A stretch of 64,000 nucleotides of DNA from Toxoplasma gondii ME49 (GCF_000006565.2 NC_031473.1:3140134-3204133); one strand, 5' to 3'. Positions 1-12,793 are shown, counted from the first letter of the stretch. Notes: a model not told the origin generated them from the letters alone. Program-made: numbers and translations.

Positions 1-3000
1 GCCGCCTCTGGGCGCGAGGAGACACCTGTCTCCGCTCTCGAGGCGTACGCGGTCGCGAGTTGCTCCACAGTCGCGTCGTGCGCGGTGAGCTCCATGTAAA
101 ACTCTGCCGGATTCACGTAGGGTGGAAGAGGAAAGCCTGGGAAGGCAGACGAACGCGAAAGACGTCGTGTGGAGACGAGGGCAGACGACGAGAAGAGCAC
201 CTGCGTCACCACTCGGTCGGGGATTGTCTGTCCGCGAAGGCACTGCGAGCTCGCGCGAGACAGATAGCCTTGAACGACGACTCTTACCTAGGGCAGAGAA
301 GTATGCTTCCATCTGGGACCGTGGGCCGTTGTACAGACACCGGCCTTGTGCGAGGAGAATAACCTCGTCGAAAAGCTCAAAGACTTCCACACGCGGCTGG
401 TGGATAACGATGAGGAAGGTGACGCGACAGGCCTTCGCCACTTCCCTGATGCCAAGCATCAGCGCCTCTGCGTCCGTCGAGCTCAGGCCTGAATTAGACA
501 AAAAACAAGTTGAAACTGGGGACAGCCGCATGTCGACGACTCTCTAGCGAGTCGAGACGTCTCCGAAAACGCGCCGGAAGAATCCTTGAAGAAGACGCAT
601 CCCGCCTAATTCGCACTCAGTTCTCGACGGAAGGCTTCGCTGGGACTTCCCGAGTACGCCTTCTCCACCGCTCTGTTGGTTGCTGTGTGAGCGTACTTCC
701 TCCACGCATTCTTTCGAAAACGCGCATGCGCAGTTCTTCTGTCGGACTCTCAGACACCTCCTGTTGACCGTGCTTCTTTGCTGAGCAGTTCTTCACCGTC
801 TCGTTTCTCGCCGGAGACTCCGGCTTCCTCTGGGAACGCAGCTCACCTGAAGTCGGTTCGTCGCAAAAGGCGAGACTCGCGTTGGTGACCAATGCGCGGC
901 CGATGACGAGACGACGCTTCTGGCCTCCGGAGATGCCCCGAACGACGGTGTTTCCAACGCGCTGAACGACCGGGAACGTAGGGAGAACGCTGCAGTGTGG
1001 ATACTCCCCGGGACTCGAACGGTGCGAAACACAGAGGAGAAACCGTGTGGAGTTTGTGGTGCAGAAACCGGAAGACCGCAAACAACTGAAAAAAGACGAC
1101 GAGAAGACACCTGGAATGAAGAAAGTGGAAACGTCACGAAAACAGGAGAAACCCCCCGAACTTGCGCAACATCTCCGCGCCACTCCATGGCAAATCCAAA
1201 CACTTAGCCTACCCCCGTCTTTTCGAGATCTCACTTTTACCTTCCGATCTTCCTCTGTCCACACTCACTCATCTCGCTCCATCTATGTGAATATATATAT
1301 ATATATATATGTACATACATACAAATCGCTCTCCCTTTCACTATTATATATATATATATATACATTTAGAGAGAGAAGGAAGCATTGACGCAGATAGAGA
1401 GTCTCTAGAGAAAGAAAATCGCTGAAACGCCAGGGTAGAGAAAGTGAAAATGGCGCCTCTGTGGACGAGAACGACTTCGGGAGAAGCACAAGCAAGACGC
1501 GCGCGCATGGATATAAGTTCAAGGATGTGCATCCGAGCAGAGCGCGTCGAGAGCCACGGAGTTGAAAGCATTCCTTTTTGTCTTTGTCCAGTTCCTTTTC
1601 TCTTTCTCTCTCCCTTTTCTTGCTCGCACCAACTCGAGCGAGGCGCACCACGAAAAACCTGCGTCACATCGACAGCCACTGGCGCATCTTCTCGAGGACT
1701 CAGGACGAACGAGACCTCGAAGAAAGTGGAAACCTTACTTGAGTAGCAACGCGCTCAAGACCGAGAAAAGAAAGAGTTGCGTCCACCAGCCTCTTCTGAT
1801 CCTCCTTCGAACGACCCGACTTCAGAGCCGCAGCGAAAGCCAGCACTTCCCGAACCTCTTCGTTTCCATTGAAAATGTTTTCCTACAGAAACAGCAAACT
1901 CATACGAAAACGTATGCCTCCATACCTCTCTACACAAATGTATACTTGTCATTCTACTCTCACATACAGAGATATACATATATATATATATATTTATATG
2001 TATGTATACGTATATATTTGTATGTATGTATGTACGTATGTATGTATACGCTTTGGGACATAAAGAAGTACACACGCATGTACATACATATATACAATAT
2101 ATATATATATATATATATATATGTCGAAGGCCGTACCCTAAAGTCTTTGGAAGGTGAACACGTAGGGAGACATGCGTATTTGCCTGTTCCATCTTTCTAA
2201 AAGGATCGACAGCCTGTGCATGCGGCCGCAGTCGTCGCTTTTCGCACCTGAGGAGCGTAGATGGAGAGAGCTTTGAAGCGTTTATCCTCTCGTTTCTTGC
2301 CGTCGACAAAGATCTCGCCGGTGTAGGCCTTGGGGACTTTTTTACTCGCCAAGACGTCAAGAAGCGTCGTCTTTCCACTTCCAGAGGGTCCGAGAATTCC
2401 GACGACGCTTCCTGGAGGAAAGTCGCCTGCGAAAAGACGCAAGTCGGGGCGTTAAGCTGAAGAAACCGAGAAACTCAGAGACGAGGGCAGCGGCGAAGAG
2501 TTGCCCTCCACTCGCACGAGGCACCTGGGATCTCTAGGGCAAAAAACCAAGACATCAACGTTCTGTCGCAGAGAAAGAAACGCGCGGCCAACCACACCCG
2601 ACAGACGGAGCAGAGCCTGCAGAACGGAGCACGGAGAGCAAGCGCAAAAGAGGAAGGGGACAGGAACGACAGAGAGAGAAGACAAAATGCAGGTGGAACG
2701 AGAGAAGTTGCAGAGGCACCAACGCAGAGGAAGACCAAGGAGGCGAAGGCGAAGTGGAGGCAGAAAACGTCGAGGAGTCAGAGCGTTGGAAGAACAAAGA
2801 AGCGAGCGCCGGAGAACCGCGCGGAGAGAGAAGACAAAACTGGCATGCGCGCAGGAGACGAGACGGAAGAAAGACAAGAAAGGGAGAAGCGTGAAGCCAC
2901 ACGTTGAACCGCATGTAGCAAGCAGAGAAACTCTTGTGTTGGGCAGGGGAAAGAGGAAAACTGGATCCCTTTGAAGGCATTCTTGTGGACCTCTCAAGAC

Positions 3001-3582
3001 AGAGGCATTCCTCTGAAGTTCTCCTTTGGACGGCCAGGCTTCCAGACGCTTCCCTCCTCCTTTCTTCTCACCCGAGATCGGCCACAGAATCGTTTTCTTC
3101 TGTTTTTTTCCGTCGGGGCCGGCGAAGCGGACGCTGCATTGGACGTCTCTGAAGGAGAAAGACACGCCTCGACTTCGTCCCCACCGCTCTGCATCGGTCT
3201 GGCGATCTCTCTTGAGCAGGTTGCCCTTTTTGTGGGGACTGCACGCCTTCGACTCACTCGACCTGGGCGTCTCGCATGCAGGCAAGAGCCGGCCGAGTTC
3301 GCGCTCTTCCCTCTGCCCTCCCGGCCGCTTCGAGATCTCTTCTCTCGCTGGCTGTCTCCACAGCCAGCCGCGGAAGCGCGAGAGAAGCGCGTCCCCTCGC
3401 CTCCCGCAAGTCTCTGCGCCGCTGAAGGCGCGGCCGTCTCTTCGTTCTGCAAGCGAGGCAGAGGAAGGATCCCCAGCCTCCCCGTCCTCCTTCTTGCCGG
3501 CTTCGGAAGAGCCACCACCCGAGGGGGAAGCGACAGAGTCCGACGACCAACGAGCTCCCCGCCTCATGTCCGGAGCGTCCAT
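1..3582 (-). CDS. ABCG-family half-transporter, N-terminal nucleotide-binding part (3' end outside window)
   Basis: Exons on the minus strand: 3582-3072, 2426-2248, 1882-1739, 961-847, 488-288 and 136 to beyond base 1; all joins keep frame. Residues 1-135 are a hydrophilic, basic and serine-rich leader. The ATPase follows in family order: Walker A GPSGSGKTT (about 183-191), Q-loop ending YAPQ (230), signature VRGISGGQKRR (285-295), Walker B with CDEPTSG (311-317), and the H-loop histidine in VIHQPR (346). The last visible exon has the NPAEFY stretch that in ABCG proteins precedes the membrane domain. Domain order (ATPase first, membrane domain last) is the ABCG hallmark; the substrate, likely a lipid or sterol, is inference only. 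After DEPTSG the text reads GLSSTDA rather than GLDSSTA, so the D-loop aspartate seems to be missing. The start at 3582 is the first good in-frame ATG; a second lies five codons on. Confidence 0.92.
1290..1364. repeat. (TA)n arrays in ABCG intron
   Basis: Two (TA)n runs at about 1290-1310 and 1343-1362, separated by a TACATACAAATCGC stretch. They fall in the 777-base intron between the ABCG exons at 1739-1882 and 847-961. Confidence 0.9.
1972..2123. repeat. TA / GTAT simple-repeat cluster in ABCG intron
   Basis: Tracts of TA (about 1975-1992 and 2094-2122) and GTAT/GTATGTAC-type repeats (about 1995-2050), inside the intron between the Walker A exon and the next exon of the ABCG gene. Confidence 0.9.
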
Positions 3583-6505
3583 CCTCGAGGGACCCGAGGA
3601 GAAGAAGGAAGAGAAGAAGGAAGAGAAGAAGGAGAAGAAGAAGAGGGAGGAGAAGAAGGAAGAGAAGAAGGAAGAGAAGAAGGAAGAGAAGAAGGAAGAG
3701 AAGAAGAAGAGGGAGGAGAAGAAGGAAGAGAAGAAGAAGAAAGAGAAGGAGAAGAATGAAAGAACGAAGGAGACGAAGAGAAGGAAGAACAGAGGAAGAA
3801 AACGAGTAGAACGGGGGGAAAACAGTGAAGAAAGACGCCGACACTGTGAGGTCGCAATGTGCGCTTAGAAAACAGGAGAGAAGCACACCGACAACTGCAC
3901 TTGATTCGTGGAATCGAAGCCTGCTTTGTCTTGGCCTCTTTCTGTTCCAGCGCCTTTTGAACGCAAGAGGAAACTCGCCGTGTCCGTTCACCTGCAAGTT
4001 CTCTACTTTGTTCACGGGGTCGTCTTTGTTTTCTTCGCCTTCCGAGCCTTCTTCGCAGACACTCTATTCCTTTGGGGGCTGTCGCTCTCCCTAACGGAAT
4101 CTTGGAGGTCTTTGTTCACCGCATCCACGTTCTCGCAAAGGCGGCGCTTCCGTCGATCTCTCTCGCTTTCCCCGGCGACTTCATGGTCCCTGGAGAACGA
4201 CTCATCCAGAAGACTTGGCTCCGCACACTGAAATGCCCGAAAAATCTGTAGAAAACATTACTTGCTTTCTAGAAGCAGCTGAAAACGAGGTGCCTAGAGT
4301 GCCAACGAGGAAAGTCACGGAGCAGCGAGAGACACAACGTCCTCGATCGGCTGTTGCGCCGGTTTAAAAATACCCGCAAAGAACAGAGGGGTCCTCCCCC
4401 ACAGCTTCCTTCGAGAAATGCGAGGCGACTTTGTTCTAGAAGAGGAAAAGAATTCCCCAGAAATGCTTGCGATTGCCACTGTCCCGTCTCAGGAAAAATC
4501 CTCGCGGCCGGGGAGGACGTTGCAGGAGATCGGTGTGCTCGGCAGGTCGCGCAGAGAGTAACTCTGTGACCCCCTAGATGCTCTCCTAACCCTGTTGAAG
4601 AGTAAAGACCATAAACAGCGAAAAAAGGTTTTCCTCGCTTGGCGGGATCTCCGCGGAACGCGAACTGAACACCTGTAGCTGATCGGGGAAAAAAGACGGC
4701 CTTTCTCCCGCAGAACGAAGGAAAAGCATGCGAGTGTGCGCCAGCCCAGCTTCACGAGCGCTGGCGACAAGCGAACTCGCAAACGAGGTCGCAAGAGAGC
4801 GTCGCGAGTTGCGAGGTTCTTGAATTCTGCCGCGACGCTCTGTTTCGTCTGTACTTCTAAAGAACAGTTCAGAGGAAAAGACACTCGAAAAACCCACGCA
4901 TGCGATCAGAACTGAATCTGGAAGGTCCGGAAAACCGTATCCATGACGCGCTGCTGCGGCCGCGAGGACGAGACTCGTCGACCCTGGAAACGCAGTGGCC
5001 TCGAAGCGCAGAGACACCCGAAGAACTTCGGTGGACTCCGTGTCTTCGCCTCGCGTTCTTCGTGAGGAAAAAAGCCTTTCGAAACGACTTGGGGGGGGGA
5101 AGAGGGGCGAATAACGCGGACTGTGCGCAGAAGTGTGTGCGGTATACAAAGCTCAGGCGGCCTGATCTAGCGTACGAGGTACTATACGGACGGAACTTTT
5201 GGGTGGAGAGCAAGTGCCTGGGGAGACTGGACGAAAGAGCGACCTAAGGAACTGCAGAAAGCATGGGAGCAGAAGAGACGGGGAAGACAAAGGAGTCAAT
5301 CGAGGGCGGATTCCACGCATTTCTTACGCCTTCTCTGGATACGGCCGGGGTGTATGGAGGAACGTCGTGAGTCCAGTACTCGACAGATCAGGTAGACACT
5401 TCCCTGCTTCGTTCTGCATACGAGAGCGAGTCTGGTTTTTTGTGGAGCTGTCGCGTCGTTTATGTCACACTCGCCAGTTCTGTCACGTCTTTTTATACGA
5501 TAAAGAGCACTTTTGAGAGCGCTTCGCTGTAGTCAACATCAACACAACTTTTAGGGTCCGCGAAGAGGGAGGCCAGAAGACTTTGGAAAGAAGGACTCGC
5601 GCACTTCATTCTTCCGTTGCCTGTCACATTTCCCTGTTCTCTAATGTAAACGGTCCTACGACTGGAGTAGACTCTGCAGGTCAAGTTACCGCCTGGAAAA
5701 AAGCATTCGCGGCCGCGGGGTCGACGCACGATGAGTAAGAGTCTTGGGAACGTGGGTTCTATTTGAATGCGAAAAAAGGCTTTCTGCTCTCCCTGCGGAC
5801 GGAGTTTCACGCTATGTCACAAGTTTTAGATGGAGAACGTCAAGTCGAACTTGTGGAGTGAAGAAGCTATATCTGTTTCGGTGTGGCGGTGTCTTTGTTA
5901 GGTCCTCACACTTGGCAGAGCGGAGAACCGGAGTTCTCTGGACGGCTTCGCCGTGTTCTTTCACTCCGCAAAAGTTTGGGGTGTCAGTTTCTGAGTCGAA
6001 TCTTTGGACCTCTGCAGCTGCTTTATGGGTTTCTGTCCGTGAAACGCATCAGAAGAGACATTTTCCTGTGTCACTGCATCTGTGACGGCTTCCGCGCTCC
6101 TCTGAGAGTCGCTTTCAAGACGCGGACGCCTTAGATTCCAAGTGCGTATGCGCATCTCGTTCGCACCCGTCGACTGCAGAACAGTGGCTTCTGTTCTGTC
6201 TTGAACATTTTGCGAGGACACCCCCCCCAGATCACGGCCCTCCTGTTCCGTCAGAAGTCTGCGCCCCTGCTGGTGCGCGCGTTCGCGTCTCTGAAGACAG
6301 AACGTGATCTTCAGTCCCCCTCTCTCCTGCTGCGCGTTCTAGACTGAGCCGCCTCTTTTTTCCAGCTGGGGGCTGAACTGTCTGTCTGCCTGGAGTATTA
6401 CTTTTTTCTTTTGCGTCTTCGTTTCTCTCGCAGTCTGCCAGCTTGTCTCTGCAAGTACACGCAACCGCCACTGTTCGCAGGATTCCAGCATTCCAGCCAA
6501 GCACC
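3583..6505. other. Divergent intergenic spacer with two promoters
   Basis: Spacer between the leftward ABCG gene and the rightward small secreted gene. It holds the purine tract at 3598-3800 and otherwise mixed sequence. Both strands have several 100-190 codon ORFs, but none has a recognisable domain or a matching splice partner, so they look like chance frames in GC-balanced DNA. Both promoters must lie here; I see no TATA box, as expected for this group. Confidence 0.6.
3598..3800. repeat. GAAGAAGGAAGAG purine microsatellite
   Basis: An almost pure purine tract of GAAGAAGGAAGA-type units, interrupted by GAGGGAGG. On the strand of the leftward ABCG gene it is a pyrimidine (CTT) tract starting about 15 bases upstream of the proposed ATG, so it lies in the 5' leader or core promoter. 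It reads as Lys/Glu repeats in one plus-strand frame, but nothing suggests that this is coding. Confidence 0.9.
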
Positions 6506-6895
6506 ATGGAGATATGTCAACTGCCTCGTGTGCGTCACCTCAGGATGATGGTGGCTGTCGCGTTAGGTGCCCTCCTCTTCCTCTCGATCTGTGGGGAACG
6601 GATCCTCGGGAGCGCGGCCTCGAGTGTCGCCGCAGAGCAGCGCGCTACCCCGCAAATCGCTTCTGACTCTGAACAAGAAAAGGGTACATCCTCCGAAGAA
6701 GACGCAGGACCCGTCGCCCCCGAAGTCGCTGAAGAAGAAAGCAGAAGATACGAGTATCTGGTGAACCTCGGCGTGTCGCCTCAAGAGATGAACAGGGAAG
6801 AATCCCAGAGTGAAGACAGCTCAGAGGAAGCGGTGCAGCATCTGAGAAAAGAGGAAGATGACACAGATGACGAGATAGAGCAACCAAGCAACTAG
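6506..6895 (+). CDS. Small acidic secreted protein, unknown function (dense-granule-like)
   Basis: Single open frame of 129 residues plus TAG. The start at 6506 has a strong context (GCACCATGG); in-frame ATGs upstream would only add a leader lacking a hydrophobic start. Residues 1-13 are polar and basic, 14-29 (MMVAVALGALLFLSIC) form a signal peptide or signal anchor, and the remaining ~100 residues are hydrophilic and rich in Glu, Asp and Ser, with clusters such as EEDAG, EESRR and DDTDDEIE. There is no second membrane helix, no cysteine pattern and no known domain. This shape, short with one N-terminal hydrophobic segment and a disordered acidic tail, is common among coccidian dense-granule and other secreted proteins, but that placement is inference. 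It is convergent with the AP-4 epsilon gene. A non-coding explanation is possible, though the start context and signal segment argue against it. Confidence 0.6.
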   Translation: MEICQLPRVRHLRMMVAVALGALLFLSICGERILGSAASSVAAEQRATPQIASDSEQEKGTSSEEDAGPVAPEVAEEESRRYEYLVNLGVSPQEMNREESQSEDSSEEAVQHLRKEEDDTDDEIEQPSN

Positions 6896-9506
6896 CAGAG
6901 GCGGGACCCCTGCCGGTGAGAACGATGCACAGTGGTTTCGCCGTCTGTACGTGCGTTTCCACACCTTCGCTTCTTAGACAGATCGCCTGCAGACGCCGGG
7001 AGGCAAAGGCAAATCTGTTTCGTTTGGCATGTGAAGAGTCCACTTGTGGGGGAGGCTGCGGGTTTGCCTATTTTTGAGAGCACTCCTGTCTGAATCATGC
7101 CTGACAACTCCGTGATCTGCGGTGGCGTTCTCCACACCGCGTTCCACCTCGAAACACACAGGCCTTACCTGTGGTGTGTGAGTTCTTGAGCAAAGCGACT
7201 TTGACCGAGACTCAAGAACTGTTGTCCAACGAATCGACCCGTGTTTCGCGCTCTTCCAAACTTCGCGGTCCCCACTGTTTGTAGCTCTTGTTTTTTTTCC
7301 GCCGCCTTTGAGCTTCCCCGAGACCTGTCTCGTGAAAGCACCTGTGTACTGGCGAAGACACTCGCGTTTGTGTGTGTGTGTGTAAAATGATCTGAGACGG
7401 ACTTTGAGGGTGTACATACACCTGAGCCAGCGCCAAGGAGCTAAACCGGGAACTCCGTTGAAGTTTCTTCCCCTTGAGCGACTTTCCTAGCGACAGCAGA
7501 CAGAGGTAAAGATGCACGGCTTTGTTTCCTAACACAGAGCGGAGGTCAGAGCTGTGGGAGAATCTTTATAACCGTCGTAGCAGACTGCAATTTCGGGCAG
7601 CGGCTTAGCGAGTGAACCTCGTTCGGGCACACATTAAAGTCCGAATCAGGAGTAGAAATTTTTTTTCTTTGATTACTTCCAGAAAAAGTCACAAGTCCTG
7701 TCTGAGAGTGCTACTCGAGCCGGACGACGGTCCTCCACGTGTGAGTCCCTGAGAATTCGTTTCCTGTCGCTGTTCTTCGCGCATTTGGGGAGTGTCTCGC
7801 TGCGGGGTGGGTGAGCGACTGCAGATGGTCTGCGGTATGGTGTTGAGAGAGTCCATACTCTGAACGCGCTATCCGCCCTCTTCTGAGCACGGCATTCTGT
7901 AGGATTTGCAGGAAAGTCTAAACGGTGGAAGGGATCCGACGTGATAGCCTTAGGCTGCTTGCTCACAACTGAAAGGCGTCTTTACTGGACGACTGTGTTA
8001 AACCTGAGGGACGGCATGCACCTCCGCAGCAGAGTAGAGAGAAGATAAACAGACGTGAGGAAAACAGAGAGGAGACGGAGAAGCGAGGAGAACGGATGGA
8101 GACAGCAGAATGATCTCTGAAAGGAGAGAGGCACTAGGAAAGCAGAAACGCTCTGAAATGACTTGTCGGTGAAGGCCAGAAGAACAACGTAGATGAAGGC
8201 GAGGCAACGCAGAAACGGGGAAGAAAACGAAAAGACGGCGGCCCACAGAAAACACCCCGGATAAAGGCATGTGAGCAAAATCTTTTACGACAACAAGATC
8301 AGGACGTTGCGAGTCTCTCCAGGTGGACATACACCCAAAGAACCAAGGACATCGCAGCATCCGGAGAAGTGCAGAATAGCTCTGCGACGGAGTAACAAGA
8401 CGCGGCAGAAGTACCGGGACAGGAGAGAGCATTTGCTGTTTTCTCTGAAAAGAAGAAGATTCTTTCGCACGGAGAAGGACCGAGAGAATCACCAGAGGAA
8501 AAGGAGACCACGGAGAGAACGCGTCGCGGAGGCCCAGTGCGACAGGCGTCCGCAACGAACAGAGAAAATTCGTGCTCCCGCGCTGCCAGCGAGGATCCGC
8601 AGACAAGACCGAGTGCACAGAACGACAGCGGAACTCAGACGGGTCAGTTCGTAGACACCGATAGCGCGGTTGATCGACGCAGAAGACAGAGAGGTCGCGA
8701 GGAAGACAGACAGAGAAGGGGAATCTCGGACGGAAGTAGAGGCCTGGACGAGCAAAGAGAGAAACAAAGCGCTGCATGCGCACTCAGAGCCTTTGGCATG
8801 CCGCCGCTACAGCCTCCGCCAGCCTGGAGTTATTGCGACACCAGAACACACAGAAATCGAAGGAACCCCAAAATGTGCATCGACGCCTCGACTCTGTCCA
8901 ACCGGAACAGACGCAACGTACGTACACCGTCTTCTAGAAAAAACTTGAAATCTGCTTTCCACATCGGCTACTCCGCATGCATCGAAGTTCGTCCCAAAAA
9001 CCATTTAGTTATTTTTATCTACTTTTCATTACACAGATGTCTTTGCAAGGTTGGACGTAGATTCAGGTGTACACGGTTCTACAGACGAAACGTATACATG
9101 TGAATAGGTAGATCAAATTAGCTCAACTTCTGTGTTGATATATCTACAACTAAACGAAACTGGAGACACATCTATTAACGATGACACCGAGAGTCTTCTT
9201 TATGGGAGTACACACAGAAGCACGGCTTCCGCGGTGGGCGTAAAGTCGAGCGCAGAGCCACCGTCGCCCACGGTTTCGGAGTGTATAGACACCAGAGCAG
9301 CCTGAGTCGAGGTGGCAAATCACCAGGAAGGGTCCCGCCTGAAACTGGGAGAGACGGATCAAGAAAATGAAGAGAGGAAAGAAAAGAGCTAGGCGATGCT
9401 ACAGAAAAGCGTACGAACTCAGCCATCAAGCCTAGGAGAGGAAAAGCGCAGCCCGCAAGGCAAGAGAGGACGAAACAAAAGAACGGAAAACACACAACAT
9501 GGGAAC
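6896..9506. other. Convergent intergenic spacer (two 3' ends)
   Basis: Lies between the end of the small secreted gene and the stop of AP-4 epsilon. It holds a short (TG)n run near 7371-7383 and one GGTGTACATACACC element at 7409-7422. Minus-strand frames at 7998-8783 are open for 261 codons but show no domain or credible start. Probably 3' untranslated sequence of both genes. Confidence 0.55.
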
Positions 9507-12500
9507 TTACTGCGCCGTCGAAGCCTTGATAATGAATGACGCGACTTGGTCCTTCACTTTGAGGTGTACGTACACCACACCGTCGCCTCCGAGAGGTGTC
9601 TGTGCCGCCGCTATGGCTTCATCGCCGATCACTTCAACGACATGCAGTGCAATTGCTTGCTGAGACAGAGCAGAGAAGTCTCGAGTTGCAAGGAGATTTG
9701 ACTTCAGACTTTACTCGTTCCTTTCTCCTCTTCTTGCATGTGCTTCTCCCTCATACATGCACGGAAGCAGCTGCATGCTACGGAAGGAAAAGTCAAAACA
9801 GTCGAGACCACGAGATGTACCCAGCGCTCTGTCCGCCCCTCTTTCACAGCACCAGATGTATCCTCTCCCTTTTTCAGGTCCAGTGTAATCTGTCCGCTTC
9901 CTGAACGCGTCTCACCCACGTAGATCCACGTGAGCGCGCACAGTTATACATACATATGCGCATGCACCGGAATCGTAAACACACACGCACACAATTATGT
10001 ATATAAATATATGTCTTTGCGATTTTTATGTGCACATGTAGATGTATTTATGGATACGTGTACGCACATACAGCTCTGACGTTTGTGGGCATGTGGGTAT
10101 GCACAGCTGTAATGACGTATCTGTTCTAGAAACCTCTCTCTGGTATACGCACACTGAAGTGTACATACACTTTGGTTTGACTACCTGAAGAACGTTGGTG
10201 AGGAATTCTTGACACGAGCGCGTGACCCCAGAGGCAGAGACACAAGGGATGCTCAGGGAAGCTTCGCCAGGCAACGATGCCCATCGCGCCCCCACCTAAG
10301 GAGAGCAAGAGACCGCAGAAAATCGAGACAGAATGAATGAGGAAGAAGGACATTTGAGACAGGGCATGAAGACGAAGAAGAGAAACGCTAGTGAAAGAAA
10401 GAAAGAGGAATGTCGGCGATGTGAGAGACGAACCGTCAAACACCTGCCAGAGCAACTGTTTTCAGCAGGTGATGTTCGTTTGTCGTCTAACTTGAAGGCT
10501 TCCATGACCTCGCTGATCCCTGTGTTCCTAAGTTAATGTTTCTCGTCGTCCTTATCCTTTTCCTGTTTTCTTAACTGTAGTCTCCGCTCTTGCATGTGAT
10601 TCTTGATTTTCCTTGTTCTGTTCACTTCAACTCTTCCTGGCAGTCTCTTCATCGCCTCTCTCCCCGCCTCTCCTCTCTCGATCTGTGACATGACTCTGTT
10701 CTCTCTTGACCTCCAGCTTGTTCTCTCCCTTGACATCCCCACTGCTCGCTTGCTTGACCTGCGCACTGTTCTCTTTCTCTCGTTCCCTCCCTCTTCTTCT
10801 CTGCCTCTTGTTCTCTCTCTCTTCATCTCTCCCTGTTCTCTCTCCTTCCCTCTCCGCCTTTTTGTCTTTTCATGACGAACTCTCGCAAGCCGGGCGCACT
10901 GTCTCCTCCAAGCGGTTCTTTCCCGTACCTCCGCAGTGGACGTGTGAAGAGGAAGCAGGCTGGCAACCGTTCTGCGGCCTTTGTCTGCGTGCTCGCCGTT
11001 GCTTGCGGCCTCTGGGCCGTCTTGCAAGAAGTCAAGGGAGAGGACATCGATGAGACATGCGGTCTCTCGCTTCTCGCTCTTCCTCCCTGCGCTGCGCCTG
11101 TCCTCTCTGTCTCCATGCGGCTGCGGTTCCGTCCCGCCTCCCGGCGACTCGAGCTCGAGCAAGTCGACGGAAGACGTCGCGACGTCCGCCGCCGGCGACC
11201 CGCCTCGCTCGCTAGCCTCCCCCCGGGCGTCTTCGCTGCCGGCTCCTCTGCTCGCGCGCCGAGCCTGCGCCTCTCGGCCCTCGACCTCCGCGGCGCGGCG
11301 TCCTCCAGAGCTGCTGGAAGACACAGGCGATCGCGGCAAGCTGCTGGTTGCGAAGGAGGCGCCTCCCGACCTCGTTCCGCGGGTGACAGGCGCGGCCGCG
11401 GTGCCACTGAAGAGCGCAGCTGCAGTCAGCTCTCTGGCGGTCATGGCGCGCGGCTGGTGGGACGCGAGTGGCTGTCGCCCCGCAGTCTCGACGCTTGCCG
11501 CCGCTTGCGGAGAAGAAGACGCGCGAGACGAACTGTCTGCAGGATCTGCAGAAGGACCAGGCGTCGTGGAGACGACAGACGAAGCCGCTGATCGGTACCC
11601 TGTGGGACCCCACCGCCGCGGACCTGGAGAAAAGAGAGAGAAACGCACACCAGAGCGAGAATCCAGAGGCACACGTGGAAGAATCGGAATTCGCTTTCGC
11701 CGTTCAAGAAAACGTTGTGGAGGAGGCTGTGCTGAGTTCGTGTGTCTGGAGAAGCGGGGTACTGTTGGACGGGGATGCATGCATACATGCGGAACGAGCA
11801 CCCAGAACATCATGAGACGGGCAGGTGCATGTGCGAAAACGATCTTCTGGGAACTGGAGTTCTTTGTTCCACCTTTTTAGTTCTTAGAAGATGCGGCGGG
11901 AACCACCGTTCGCACATTGATCCTCACCGTGCACCTGAAAGCCGCCCTCCTTCTCTGCCGCCTCCTCTGGCCCTCTAACCGCCGCCGCGCCGTTCATGCC
12001 CGAAGGAGACATCCCCTCCGCGCCGCGCGCTTGGGCACCAACGACCGCCGCCGAAGGCGCCCGCGGAGGCGCGTAGGGCGCAAAGTTCAACGAGGGCGCC
12101 ACCGTCTCCTGGATACAGACGAGGGAACGCACGAGCGACAAATCAGGTCCCCTCAAGGTGGAAATGCTTGTGCGGACACACCTAGATGAATGTACAAATT
12201 CTCCTATGGATATCCGTTCTTATTTGTATGCATAAACGTATACACAGTTAAGTTGAGGAAGAGTTGCCGCGAGACATATAAGTACACACAAAGCAGTCGA
12301 GACGCGCAGAAAGATACATATATAAATATATATATATATGTGTGTCGAGGTAGAGAGAGATGGAGAGAGAAGAAGAAAAAATTGTCAGCTGGGCGGAGAC
12401 CGAGACGGAGAGACAGGTGAAAATGTGCAGATTTGTGCGTAAAAAACTCTGCCAGATGTACATGTCTCGACGGAACTACAAAGGAGCAAATGTGTCTGTT

Positions 12501-12793
12501 TTTCCATCTGCCTTCTCACAGGCTGTTTCGGTGGTGCCGCAAAGACCGCCCTGTCGCCTTCCTCCTTCACACGCTGATGACGAGAAACGTATCTCTTCCC
12601 TCCCGCCGCCACGCTCTCTTCCACGAACGCCTGCATGCGCAACCAACAGAAACCGCTTTCTTTCGAAGCACTCCACACACCCTCATGCATGCATATACAC
12701 ATATACGTATATACATATGGATATATATATATATATATATGTATTTGTACATGTACGCATCAGCAGATGCATGAGTATTCTTACACGTAAAAG

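Noticed and set aside
1005..1030. tRNA T-loop-like string (GTTCGAGTCC on the minus strand)
   Set aside because: No matching T-stem, anticodon arm or acceptor stem can be built around it.
1869..2200. Open frames made of Ile/Tyr repeats
   Set aside because: These come from translated (TA)n arrays, here and in other introns and spacers; they are not genes.
7998..8783. 261-codon minus-strand frame downstream of the AP-4 epsilon stop
   Set aside because: The sequence is mostly Ser/Leu/Arg/Phe from pyrimidine-rich DNA and has no splice partner. Probably 3' untranslated sequence.
10452..10463. Possible 12-base micro-exon (LLWQ) between AP-4 epsilon exons 13 and 14
   Set aside because: It would fit the phase, but exon 13 already joins exon 14 in frame and the ear text reads sensibly without it.
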